This document shows, in pieces, positions 9,800-20,005 of a stretch of DNA of 64,000 nucleotides. The DNA lies in assembly GCA_958299035.1 (NCBI GenBank), contig CATQJL010000223.1:11642293-11706292 (forward strand), in the 5' to 3' direction. The notes below the pieces were generated by a model, which was given only the letters and a program-made list of their open reading frames with translations, was not told the DNA's origin and ran no database searches. Numbering within the stretch: position 1 is the stretch's first letter; each line of letters starts with the position of its first letter. Made by a program: the position numbers and the translations under genes. This DNA is from Cylicocyclus nassatus. Its lineage: Eukaryota; Nematoda; Chromadorea; Rhabditida; Strongylidae.

Positions 9800-12057
9800 A
9801 AGAAGACGAAGCCTCAAGAAGTGCCGAAAGGACCTCTGCGAATATCACGTACCGCTGGCTGCACTATTGAACGAGGACGGGACTCTGACTTTTTCCAGAT
9901 ACAGGATGGAATCTATCGCAAAGAACTTTTACAGCAACCACTTCCGCTCATCAACACCCGTGCAGATGCCCGTTGTTCCCATTGGAGAAGTACCACCAAG
10001 GATTCTACCTGCTGAAGTGCGTATCGCAATACAGACCATGAAGACGTCCACGGCTCCAGGACCGATCGTCTTTCCGTCGGACTTCTGCGAGCTGGAGAAC
10101 ATCGTCTACACGGGGTTCTAGCGTCGCATTTGACGTTTTAACTTCAGAATAAAAAGATTCCCGACCAGTGGAGAACGTCAAAAAGCGTTCTTTTCTTTAA
10201 GAAGGGAGCACGGGAGGGTCTTCGGAACTTTCGTATAATATGAATGCTGAGTGTGCTACAAGCTTTTCACAAGGATTATCTTCGCTCGCATATCTAGGAC
10301 ATTGGATGAAAGCCAACCACAAGAACAAGCTAGTCCTCGCAAAGGATCTAACTGCATGGACCACATCCAGACGTTTTCTAGGGTCATAGAAGTCTGCCGG
10401 GAGTACCGACTGCCTCCCGTCCTAACCTTCGTCGACCGAGAAAGCCTTTGACAGTGTCGAAAACAACGGCATCCTGTCAGCGCTGCTCGATCAAGGAGTG
10501 GACCCAGCCTACGTTAGGACGCTAGCCAACTGCTACAAGGACTGTACAACAACAATGCAGTTATTCCATCGCTCCCTAACCATTCCAATCGGAAAGGGTG
10601 TTCTTCAGGGTGTTACTATTTCGCCGAAGCTGTTCACCGCGGCCTTGCAGTGGGCGATGAATTCATTGGACTGGGACGAGAGAGGCGTACGAGTTGAATG
10701 TTGGGAGATTCTTGTCCAACTTTCGTTTTGCGGACGACATCGTCCTTTTCTCGAGCAGTGTCACTGAAGCAGAGACGATGCTGAAGGAACTAAACGAAGT
10801 AGGGAAGAAAACCAGATTGCGAATAAATCGAAAGAAGACTCACAAGGGAAGGATACTAGATGACCGTGACCTTTCGCAGTGATATATACATATATATATA
10901 CCTTTAGATGCGCCTTGAAACGCTGATTCCAAATCTGTGTTCAGTATTTGCTGTGCGACTCACTGAATAAAGTTATAGACTTTTTTCCATATATTAGTTC
11001 GCGAGATTAGGCAGTCAAGTTCGTCATTATCCAGCTTTTTAGGCTCTGAACTGATGGAAACAGTTTTTCTGAGCTTAACGTATAGGTTTATTTAGTTTGA
11101 ATCTCTCTTGTAGGGCGCAAGTGAACATTTCAACGATATTGGTAAATTCTGTCATTGTAACCATGCAAATTTTGGTGGCAACACAGTTCATAACTTCTTT
11201 CGGAAAAGCGCACAGCAGATGCCGAAGGCAGATTTGGAATCAGCGTTTCAAGGGCATTTAGCATTGCACGTTTCAATTTAAAAGGCCACGGTCACCAAGT
11301 ATCCTTTCCTTGTCAGTTCATGAAGAACGCCCTTTGCGATGATGCAGAAATGGAATTGGAAGGCACTCTTATAATGGAGACTTCCTCTTACGTGTATCTC
11401 GGACGTTCGATGAACATAGAGAACGACTTGAGGGATAACTTCACAGGAGAAGAAAAGCAGCCTGAGCCGCCTTCAGGCCTCCCAAGAAAGTCACCGACCA
11501 ACTGACGGACCAACTTCGTGCCCACCTGTTCGACTCAACCGTTCTCCCGGCGCTCTGTTACGCAGCTGAAACTTGGGCTGACACAGTAGCCACGTCGAAA
11601 GCCTTACGGACCACACACAGCGCGCTCGAGTGCAGTTTTCTGAAGATGACCCGACGCAAGCAACATCTAGTCGGCCTTCGCAATACGGATAAGAGAAAAA
11701 TGTCCCGTCTTCGTAACCCGGTGGAATACGTTGCCAAAGCAAGCACCGATGGGCCGGTCACATCATGAGAGGAACAGACGACAGATGAACACCAAGAACA
11801 TCTGAGTGGATTCCTAGCGAAGCCAAACGTCCCCGAGGAAGACCACCAACGAGATGGGCAGACGTGTTCGCGAAACGGATGGGCCGGCTGAGAAATCAGC
11901 TGGATACGATTGTCGCACCTGGAACTTGTGGACGCAGCCACCGGCGGCAACCAAGAAGGTCGTGGATGTCTGAAGCGAAGGACAGGGACAAATGGCAACT
12001 TTTGTGCTGGGGCGCACGCCACGTGAAGACGGGGCGTCTAAGTATCTAACAAAGAAG
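9800..12057 (+). mobile_element. RTE retrotransposon, 5'-truncated, RT half
   Basis: This copy starts within the endonuclease-RT linker and runs to a TAAG-type tail near 12050. Recognisable blocks in order are NEDGTLTFSRYRMESIAKNF (9867 on), the KGSNCMDHIQTFSRVIEVCR block (10251-10451), KGVLQGVTISPKLFTAALQW (10498-10767) and the catalytic FADDIVLFSSS motif (about 10725-10760), then C-terminal sequence to 12050. At least three frameshifts separate them, and a MITE at 10843-11312 interrupts just after the catalytic domain. It is inactive. Its first part forms an inverted repeat with A', because the two meet head to head. Confidence 0.85.
10843..11312. mobile_element. 470-bp MITE with TCA target duplication
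   Basis: Ends CAAGGGAAGGATACT and AGTATCCTTTCCTTG flank an inverted-repeat body. TCA occurs at 10840-10842 and 11313-11315. The same RTE position at about 38390 is uninterrupted and has one TCA. A TA microsatellite lies at about 10882-10903. Confidence 0.85.
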
Positions 12058-12503
12058 AGTTCCCTAGTCAGCTCGGTCAACCCGGATGAGTCATATATCA
12101 CCGTAACGGGTTTGAAACGCGTATTCCTCTACTTTCGGTTTCTGCGGAACAACTCTACAAAGGAAGTTATCAGCGTTTGAAAGTCCAAATTTGTCAAGTC
12201 TTAAGTGGCGTAAAATTGGCGAACGCTGCACAATAGCACGTAAAATTAGGTTTTCAGTTTTGTATTTAATTATATTGACTACAAGGACGGAGGAAAGCCA
12301 GTGTAAGCCCGCTAGGTGCTGTTTTAGATCTTTCGCTGATTTTATAAGCCACTTCGAACATGACAAATTCAAACTTTCAACCTTCATAACTTCTTTCTTA
12401 GAGTCGTTCCGCAGAAAAGAAAGCAGATTTGGAAGCAGCATTTTAAGACTGTTACGATGATGTATGAATCATCCTGGTTGGCCGAGCTGGCTTGGGAACT
12501 ATT
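12058..12503. mobile_element. Palindromic MITE at an RTE 3' tail
   Basis: Ends AGTTCCCTAGTCAGCTCGG and CCGAGCTGGCTTGGGAACT are inverted copies. A second inverted pair lies inside (about 12125-12195 with 12355-12425). It begins within about 10 bp of the RTE tail. Confidence 0.7.
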
Positions 12504-12589
12504 CCTTGTAAGTAAATAATTTAGCGAACCCACAACCCCATTCAACGATCAATGTCGCCCTCACGCGTTGAGGTCGCAGGATATGAATG

Positions 12590-15065
12590 AGCTCACTATG
12601 GTCTGCCGCCTCAATGTAGTTTGAAGGTGACAGTGGGAGTCGTACACCAGTGTACAGCTGATTGTACACTCTGGTAGAGCTCCCAAGCTGCAACAGAGCT
12701 AGACATTTCCGGTTTCGATCCATGCATAGCTACAAGCAGGCCTTGCCGATGATCTAGCTGTAGTTAAGCTTCGCTGGCGGTCCTCACCTCAACTAAACTG
12801 CGTAGACCATCGCCCTATGGAAAAGAAAGGCATCACTTGCAAATCTGGTCTTTTCAAAACAAGTCTTTTACTCGTTCAATAAGAATAAAAGGAGAAAGAA
12901 ATCTGCACCTCGGATCCCGTAAGCGACATGTGGATGGGACCTTTATCGTTCGTGGTGAAAAGATTCCGTCACGAATCGTCGGAGGCGTCTTTGTTGTCCA
13001 CCCATCTATCGTCCATCTTGTCGATTCATGCTAATACCTCGACTAGACATCCTACGACTATACTTTTACGTCGAAAACCATCAACATTATCAACTGCTAC
13101 TCCCCAAAAACAGCATCTGGCGAATCAATTCGTCCGCGACGAGAACATCTTCTACAAGTTTGCTGTGAGCGACTTCTGCGTAAAATGATGATCCCATCAA
13201 AAGAGGATTGTGGGCCATTATGAAGAAAGAACATCACCGGTGGACATGGGAATCGTCTAACGAAACGACTCACGCGGAGATCGACTACATTTTCACAAAT
13301 AAGTGGAGCTTGCTCAAAGTGTCTTTGTAAGTCCATTTTCGGGGCTTCGATCACCCCCTTCTTTGAGCGGAGGTACGTTTCAGTCGGAAGCTGGAAAAGA
13401 AGATCTGCCACTATGCTGCAAGAAGGAAGGAAGTATTTTATGACGACAAGAAGCTAAAGCTATATTAACTTGATTAGCGACTGATTTATCAAGGAGGGAC
13501 CCAACGCACGATTACTGACTGCTCTAAAAGGACTGCAAGTTTGCAAAGAGTGCGCTACGGTAATTTTCAAAAAGAATGAACGCATTTCGAAGCACACCAA
13601 TAGATTACTCGAATGACAAAAATCCTCAAAGCAAAATCTGAGTGCAACTCATTTCGAACAACTGATAGCCAACGCCAGTTGTAGAACAGCTTGTAGGAGG
13701 ATTTCAAGAAGTACAGGCAAGCCAATATAATAGAAGCAGTCAAAGGGGAACGAAGCCTTGAAAAGCGCCAAATAAGAAGGACTTTCTTAAATAATCAACT
13801 GTTGCTGGCTGCAGTTCTAAAAATGTGAGCCTGACTAATTCCCGATGTAATATGAAACTCACAGCGCAATGCTCTTTGTCACACAGGGAAAGTACCATCA
13901 AAGATTCTATCAACTGAGTACTTACGGCGATTTAAAGCATAAAGGCTTCTACCGCTCTGGGACCAATTCATTTTACGGACAACTTCTGCGAAACGAAAAG
14001 AACGACTACACAAGATTATCAGGCCACATCTGGCATCTTATCTGAAGGAAAAAATCTCTGACCTGTAAAGAATTTCGAGAACCGTCATACTTTTGGAGAA
14101 GGGCGAAAAGATCTCAAAACTACCGTTCATTATGCCTACTGAGTGCTGTACAAGCTTTTCACCAAGATTATCCTCGCTCACGTGACAAGGACACTGGATA
14201 AAGCGCAGCTCAAGGAACAAGCTGATTTGGCTGAATGGACCACTTATAAACTATTTCGATGGTCATAGAAGTTAGAAGGCTTTTGACAATGGCGATGACA
14301 CCTATACCCCTTCCCCGCCTCTCACCGTCTCGGAAGGGTGTCCAATGAGGCGACACTTTTCGACAAAACTATAGCAGCCTTGCAGTACCTAGTGGAATCA
14401 CCGGACTTGTACGAGGGAAGCATACGACTTGGCAAGAAATGCCTGTCGAACCTTCGTTTTGCGAACGACCGTACTCTCTTCAAGGAGTGTTACTGAAGGA
14501 GAAGCGATGCTGAGGTAATAAACGTAGTAGAGAGGAAGACGGAGTGCGGATAATCGAGAGAATATTGTTCACGAAAAACGCTTTTTGTGAAGATATCTTC
14601 AGCGATAAGACTGAAAACTTATTACGGAGAACTTTTCCTACATCTACCTTGAACGATTGCTGAACTTGGAGAACGACTTGAGGGAAATAAAAGGGGAGAT
14701 GAACAGCAGCCTATGCCGCCTTCGGGCCTTTGAAGGAGGAGAATGTTTTGTCTTTGTGGCCTAACGGATACTCCGCAAAAGCAAAACATCGATGGACCGG
14801 TTACATCTTGAGAAAAATGACAGATCGACTTAAAGGGCATCTGTGTGGATTTCTCGCAAAGCCTAACGTCCCGCGGAAGACTACCAACGAGGTGGGCAAA
14901 CTTGTTTATGGAAACGGGTGGACCAGTCAATCCTATGTCCTTTTTTTGCACTTGAAACTCGTAAAGCCAGCTACCAACAACCACCGAGAAGATTTGAATA
15001 TCAGATATGAACTGCTGTGCTGGGACCCACAACGGCGTGAAGATGGGCGACCTAATCTAAAAAGT
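12590..15065 (+). mobile_element. RTE retrotransposon C, highly decayed
   Basis: The 5' leader (ATGGTCTGCCGCCTCAATG) matches those at 30848 and 32965. Endonuclease remnants follow: [13 protein letters not shown] (about 12950) and NIFYKFAVSDFCVK (about 13145), equivalents of the [13 protein letters not shown] and [13 protein letters not shown] blocks of RTE-A. RT remnants can be followed at the nucleotide level through about 14470 (an ADD-like catalytic region with frameshift). The tail is CTAATCTAA at 15050. Stops and indels occur every few dozen codons. The tail is split from a TAAG repeat (16125-16138) by the tRNA-bearing element. Confidence 0.75.
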
Positions 15066-15240
15066 TAAGGAAGGTGGATCGAAGTGGCCCTTCAGAATGA
15101 GATGGGTATCATCGTATAGGGCTTCGAACGCTAATTTCAAATCTGCCTTCCTCTGCGGCGCGTTTTTGGGCGAGGACTTATGAGGGTTTAGGGGCCAAAA
15201 GTCGATACACGTACAATCAAAACAAAGCACACCGTTGTGT

Positions 15241-15310
15241 GCAGTCTGTGTAATGGTTAGTGTGGTGGTCTTCAGGGAGAGGTTCCCAGGTTCGAATCTC
15301 CTAGTGTGAT
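15241..15310 (+). other. tRNA-like module (A and B boxes)
   Basis: TAATGGTTAGTGTGG (15251-15265) resembles a tRNA D-arm/A box and GGTTCGAATCTC (15289-15300) a T-arm/B box, about 25 bp apart as in a tRNA. I cannot fold a convincing acceptor or T stem, so it is tRNA-derived, not a functional tRNA. The inverted copy in the other arm is at 15868-15940. Confidence 0.55.
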
Positions 15311-15867
15311 TTTTCTTTTGCTGGACATACAAAAATTTGTATGAGCACGCGTATCGTCTATACATCAACCCTTCCTTCTTTTAACTGCAAATCTCTTCAA
15401 AACATCTCTTCTGTTTTATTACTCTATGTTTTCAAACGTCTATGTGCACTGATGAAAGGAGAGGACAAAATGCGCAAAACATACCTACGGGAGGGCGGGC
15501 GTTTCAAAATCTCTCGAATGTGCATCAAGGTAGCCGCTGGCAGGAATACCAGGAATAAGCCAAAAAGCAGGCGAGAACATCTTGTAGGTTAATGAGTTTT
15601 TGATTGCGTAGCTTGTGCGTGCGTTTTCTCAGCTTTACCAACTATGAACGTGGGTCTTCACATGTTGTGAACATTGAGACCTCTTACGTTCACCGGGGTC
15701 TTACTGACAAATCGATTCTTTTGACATTTCTACCTCCACACTAAATCACTTGCAAAGACCTTCAGAGAGAGCAGTTGTTGCCTCGAGATTCTGATAAAAG
15801 AAGCAGGGAGTGGTGTGTGGACGATGTTCATGCTCATACAAATTTTTGTAGACCAGCAAAACGGAAA

Positions 15868-15940
15868 TCACAGCAGGAGATTCGAACCTGGGAGCTTCTG
15901 CCTGCAAGACCACCACACTAACCACCTACACCAGATGGCG
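15868..15940 (-). other. tRNA-like module, inverted copy
   Basis: On the minus strand the A-box-like sequence reads AGGTGGTTAGTGTGG and the B box GGTTCGAATCTC (15877-15888). It is the mirror of 15241-15310 with scattered differences, including a changed anticodon-arm region. Pol III start-site capability is possible but untested. Confidence 0.55.
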
Positions 15941-16124
15941 CACAGCGGTGTGCTGTCCTTGGTTGTACTTTTATCAAATTCCGCCCTTCTAAAAACCCTC
16001 ATAACTCCTCGCCCAAAAACGCGCCGCAGATAAGGAAGGCAGATTTGAAATCACCGTTCGAAGCCCCACAAGATGATATTCATATTATTCTGAAAGGCCA
16101 CTTCGACTTGCCTTCTTTCCCTTG

Positions 16125-17432
16125 TAAGTAAGTAAGTATCATACCAGAACTTTGGAAAAAGCATGGCGGCAGCGTCTCTCAAAGCAAGTATTTTCGCTGA
16201 TTTTGATTTTTGAAATTTTCAAAATAATCTTATTATCTGAAGTACAAGGTGCGTTAAAATTACCTCCCCCCAACTTTAAACAGTGCCACGAAAAAACCAC
16301 TGAGAAACACAAGTTTTGTGACGCTGATCAATCACTAAAAATAAGTTTTACAATTAAAAAAACCTTTTTTCCGAGAACGTAAAAATCAAAAGAATCAGAT
16401 CAGCGATTACAAAAAAAGCAAAAACAGAGTATCTATACTTTTATAACTTGCTCTGTAATTGATTAAACTCAAAACCTTTCTAGACCTTTTCAAGCAAAAC
16501 TGTAGACCAAAATTTGATTTACACAGGCTTAGTTACTTTAGCAGATTTTTCCTTTACGAAATAGGAAAACGTACTTGCAAAAAATACCTGCGTACGAGCA
16601 ATGACTATAAGGAAAAAAATCGATTGTGTCCCAGACTTGCAAAACCTTCCAGGTTAAAAAGGTTGTCTATTTATGAGACATGTAGAAAAGTGTCTATCGT
16701 GACCGATCAATTAGAATGCTTTCGAGTCTGATTTGAAAGACATTCTCAGATCCTAAAGCGCACTCGGGGTCTCAATCGAAATCAAATACCGTTTTCGAAT
16801 TGATCTTTGAATTTCCATACCTAACAGTATTAATAGCGAAGGCTTGCTTAATTCCGGCGCAAAGACATCTTGCGTACAGAGACCACTCCAAATAACGTAA
16901 AGAATTGGGTTTTTGAAAGATAAAGCAGCCAATTTCTAATTTGACTATTGCCTTACGATAATGATGGTTGGTGAAAGCAAATGCATACTTGATCTGTTCT
17001 CAAGCCCGCCTAGTATCTTTCTGGCACCAAAAGAGACATGCGTTGGTAATTTTGGCGCATCCTGTGAACATACAAGTCTTCCACATTTCAAAAACCATGT
17101 AAAGAACTTTCAGAAATGTCAGAAACACTTCTCAGCCCCCCCCCTTTCCGAATCGCCACCGTCAGACTCAACATTGCTTATTTCGAGCAGCAGAGAAACC
17201 AGCATATACTTAAAGACTGTAATTTTTAGCCAAAAACCACTCATATTTTAGCGTGGAGGCGCTTGCAGATGACGAAAACAGATCTGAAGTAAGCATTCGA
17301 AGCATTCCGAAATATTCAAGAAAAAATTGAAGATTACTTTGACTATTACACTTCTCTTGTCTAACCTAATGCTAAAAAAGTGCTTGATAGATTAACTACC
17401 TTTTTGGGATCGCGGTACAATTTTATGCTCAC
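16125..17432. other. Probable host intron or 3' region, no clear exon
   Basis: After a TAAG microsatellite (16125-16138) the sequence is AT-rich and unique-looking. It lies directly downstream of the last confident ABCA exon (minus strand), so further exons could be here. A weak acceptor-preceded frame exists on the minus strand near 17200, but I cannot join it in phase with confidence. Confidence 0.4.
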
Positions 17433-18024
17433 CTCGGAAATAAGAGAGCCGAATGGCGAATATGCATTTCTGATATGCTGAAAAAATACTAAGCAGGCAT
17501 ATATGATGAAAAATGTCTTTTCTATAGTTCTTTAAGAAACGGTCAACTGCATTTGACACCACGACAACAAAGCAAGACACTAAATATAGTCATTTTGAAA
17601 GTTGATTTAATTTTTGTAAAACCTATCAGGGCAGCAGTTGTCGATTTCACCATTCTTGAGCATAGCAATCCCATCGCAGCCGCACCGATGCAAAGCAATA
17701 GCGTTGGGAATATCACATCAAGCGTGACACTTTGCTAAACTTATTTAAACATTTTGCTCAATGAGGACTCAACTATAAGAGTTACATGCAAATTCCAGAT
17801 CGGGCCTCCAGCAACAGCTACAGCAAATACTGCTTTGAAAGATGCAAAGATAACACTTGACAAAGCAAGTGTTTCCCTTCTAAGTCCCATGACTACGAGA
17901 AATTCCTTCAAATGTCAAATTAGACATATCACAGTGATAATCACAACCTTTATTCCATTTTCTTCTTCTGAGGCGTTTGTGAGTGCAGTAAACACCAGAA
18001 TGGGATAAAGTACCACATCGAAAT
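17433..18024 (-). CDS. ABCA-type transporter, four exons (TM domain)
   Basis: ABCA proteins are full-length ABC transporters, mostly of lipids (CED-7 and the ABT proteins in C. elegans). Four minus-strand exons join in phase: 18024-17948, 17905-17786, 17734-17623 and 17579-17433. The introns of 42, 51 and 43 bp all begin GT and end AG. The product contains EEENGIKEFLVVMGLRRE, matching the ABCA cytoplasmic block after TM2 (E-K/E...KE.M..MGL), then hydrophobic segments TLDVIFPTLLLCIGAAAMG and ALIVSCFVVVVS, and LLSIFSAYQKCIFAIRLSYF, which aligns with the last TM helix before the extracellular or cytosolic continuation. Walker A/B regions are not found in this window, so the gene is partial, split by long introns, or a remnant. 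The family call is from remembered motifs, not a search. Confidence 0.6.
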
Positions 18025-19448
18025 CTGTGCACGTTGGATTTCTTCTTTTTAAAGCTTCGAAACATAAACGAAAATGTACTTTTTTTACAAAACAAAAACT
18101 TTGTTGCGATGTACGATTTTAGTCATTGAAGGCAGCGTCCGAGTAAAATCTCGAGCCCTATGCTTTCAGGATTTCTGGCCCTCTCGATGTTCCTAATTAC
18201 AAATCCGTACTGAAAATTGCGCGAATCTTCGAAACCCTTGTTGTGGAACCCATTTTTGAAAAGCGCACGTCTATTCCATTGCTAATTTGTTGCGGTCAAG
18301 TAAAGTATGCATCATAGACGGCTATACCTTCCAGGTGCAACGTAAAAATAGAGCGCGTAATTTGTAAGCTCGTTAGTACAGGTGTCAGGGGAGCGAAAGG
18401 TGAAAAGGGATCGGCCTTAACGAGTTCACCTAACTTTCAGAGTTTACATTTTCGGAGAGGATTTGCTGTTTTGGCTTAGTCTTTGGGGGCCTCTATCGGA
18501 CAATGCCAACATTTGAGGTAGGTCAAGCTTGCCACGACGCTGCCTTCAAGTGTTGACGAGTCTATATTGCAGAAGTATTAGGGCCTCACGTAGTTTGAGG
18601 TATGACCGTTTTTTTGAGTTAAAAGCTTTGGTCTACAAAACCAAGTTGCTTGAGAATTCAGCAGCGCGATACAGGATGCAATTAAACGAGATTGTGGGAT
18701 GTTACATGTTGATGCTTGACATACTTCAAACTTCCGGAATATTTTTAGGACATTGGGGGTTTTATCGCGTTCTAGTGGTTGACATGAAAACATTTGAACT
18801 TGTCAGAACTGGTGTGGCAACTGTAAGTGCGAATTTTGCCTTAGGCTTTATAATTTTTCTACCTATATAGGACCGAGCATATATCACGCGATTTCATCGC
18901 CCCGACACTTTCGGCAGTTTTGGAAGATGCACGATATGTGGAGCAACTCGGGGTGGAGTTTGCCATTTTGGACTAACTTTATTTTCTCGCTTTCTATGTA
19001 TGTGCAAAAAAATCCAGTAAGGGCATTTTTGAGTGCTACCAAGGGTCTACTATATGATGACCAGGTCCGCAGGATTTTTTTTTGCAAGCATCAAATTTTT
19101 AAATGGTGAATTTTTCTTCGATGTTGGCTCTAAACTTTGCGTGCATTTTGACTAGGGAAGGGTTTTGAAGAGCTTGCTTCGCTTTATCGAATAATACCCT
19201 AAGTCTGCTAGGTAAACAAAAACAGCTTGATTTATAAAAAAAGGAGTTTGTTTATGAGAAACCCCTAATAGTTACAATTGACTTGAGGACATTACTTTGT
19301 TGCTGCGGTACGTATTTCTCAAGCATTTTCATCAAACTCAAACCATTTTTATTTATGGTTCTTTTTATTTTGTTGATTCTCAACTGCATCATCATATTTA
19401 GAGTACTAATGTAACGCATTGATTATAATCTTAATTAACATAGCTTAC
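18025..19448 (-). other. Candidate ABCA intron region
   Basis: The region lies between the confident exons and the candidate exon at 19449. Near 18130-18300 the minus strand reads NFQYGFVIRNIERARNPE after an acceptor-like AG; this is reminiscent of the ABCA segment preceding the TM cluster, but no donor keeps phase. About 18930-19240 contains fragments of the palindromic MITE family, including a GATAAAGCGAAGCAAGCTCT module. Confidence 0.35.
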
Positions 19449-19539
19449 ATGATTGCATGCCTACAAACATTCTTCGAATTTTAGCACATTCTTCAAACTG
19501 GATTTCAGCAGGAATGTAATCAAAGCCGATATCAAAACT
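19449..19539 (-). CDS. Candidate host exon, 91 bp
   Basis: On the minus strand, an acceptor TTGCAG is followed by 30 open codons containing DIGFDYIPAEIQFEECAKIR and then a donor GTAAGC. The composition is protein-like and both splice sites are good. It lies upstream of, and on the same strand as, the ABCA exons, so it may belong to that gene's large extracellular domain, but I cannot show homology. The MITE at 19585 begins just upstream of the acceptor. Confidence 0.4.
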
Positions 19540-20005
19540 CTGCAATGGTTTATTTCAAGAATTGGTGAACAACTCGTGTACTCACAAGGGAAGGAAGGTT
19601 GGTCGAAGTGGCTTTTTGAAATGAGTTGTAAACTGCCTTGTAGAGCTTGGAACGCTAATTCCAAATCTACCTTTGCTACCTGCTGCGGACTTCTGGGCAA
19701 GGAGTTATGAAGGTTTTTGTGAGTAAAAATCTGAATGTAAAAATAGGGTAAAAGCAGTCGTAACCTTTTCCCAATGTTCAAATGAGGCAGCAGCGACCTG
19801 GTATATTTGAATCAAGAATATTTGTTGCACCGAGTGACCCGACTACCAATTAAGCCCTATAAAAAATGTTGCAGCTGATTTAGCTTACTCTTGCATTCAA
19901 ATTTTTACTCACAAAAACCTTCATAACTCCTCGCCCAGAAACCCGCAGCAGATAGCAAAGCTAAATCTGGAATCACCGTTCCAAGCCCTACAAGGATGTA
20001 TACTA

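Larger units (their letters stand above)
15066..16124. mobile_element. Palindromic element with tRNA-like arms
   Basis: The arms (about 15066-15345 and 15815-16124) are inverted copies at roughly 85 percent by eye. The ends (AAGGAAGGTGG, and CCTTCTTTCCCTTG on the right) belong to the CAAGG family. Each arm contains a tRNA-like module with both internal Pol III promoter boxes. The central 470 bp is not palindromic and encodes nothing I recognise. TAAG repeats on the right suggest insertion into the tail of RTE-C. Confidence 0.75.

Noticed and set aside
15241..15310. Functional tRNA gene
   Set aside because: A and B boxes are present, but acceptor and T stems do not pair.
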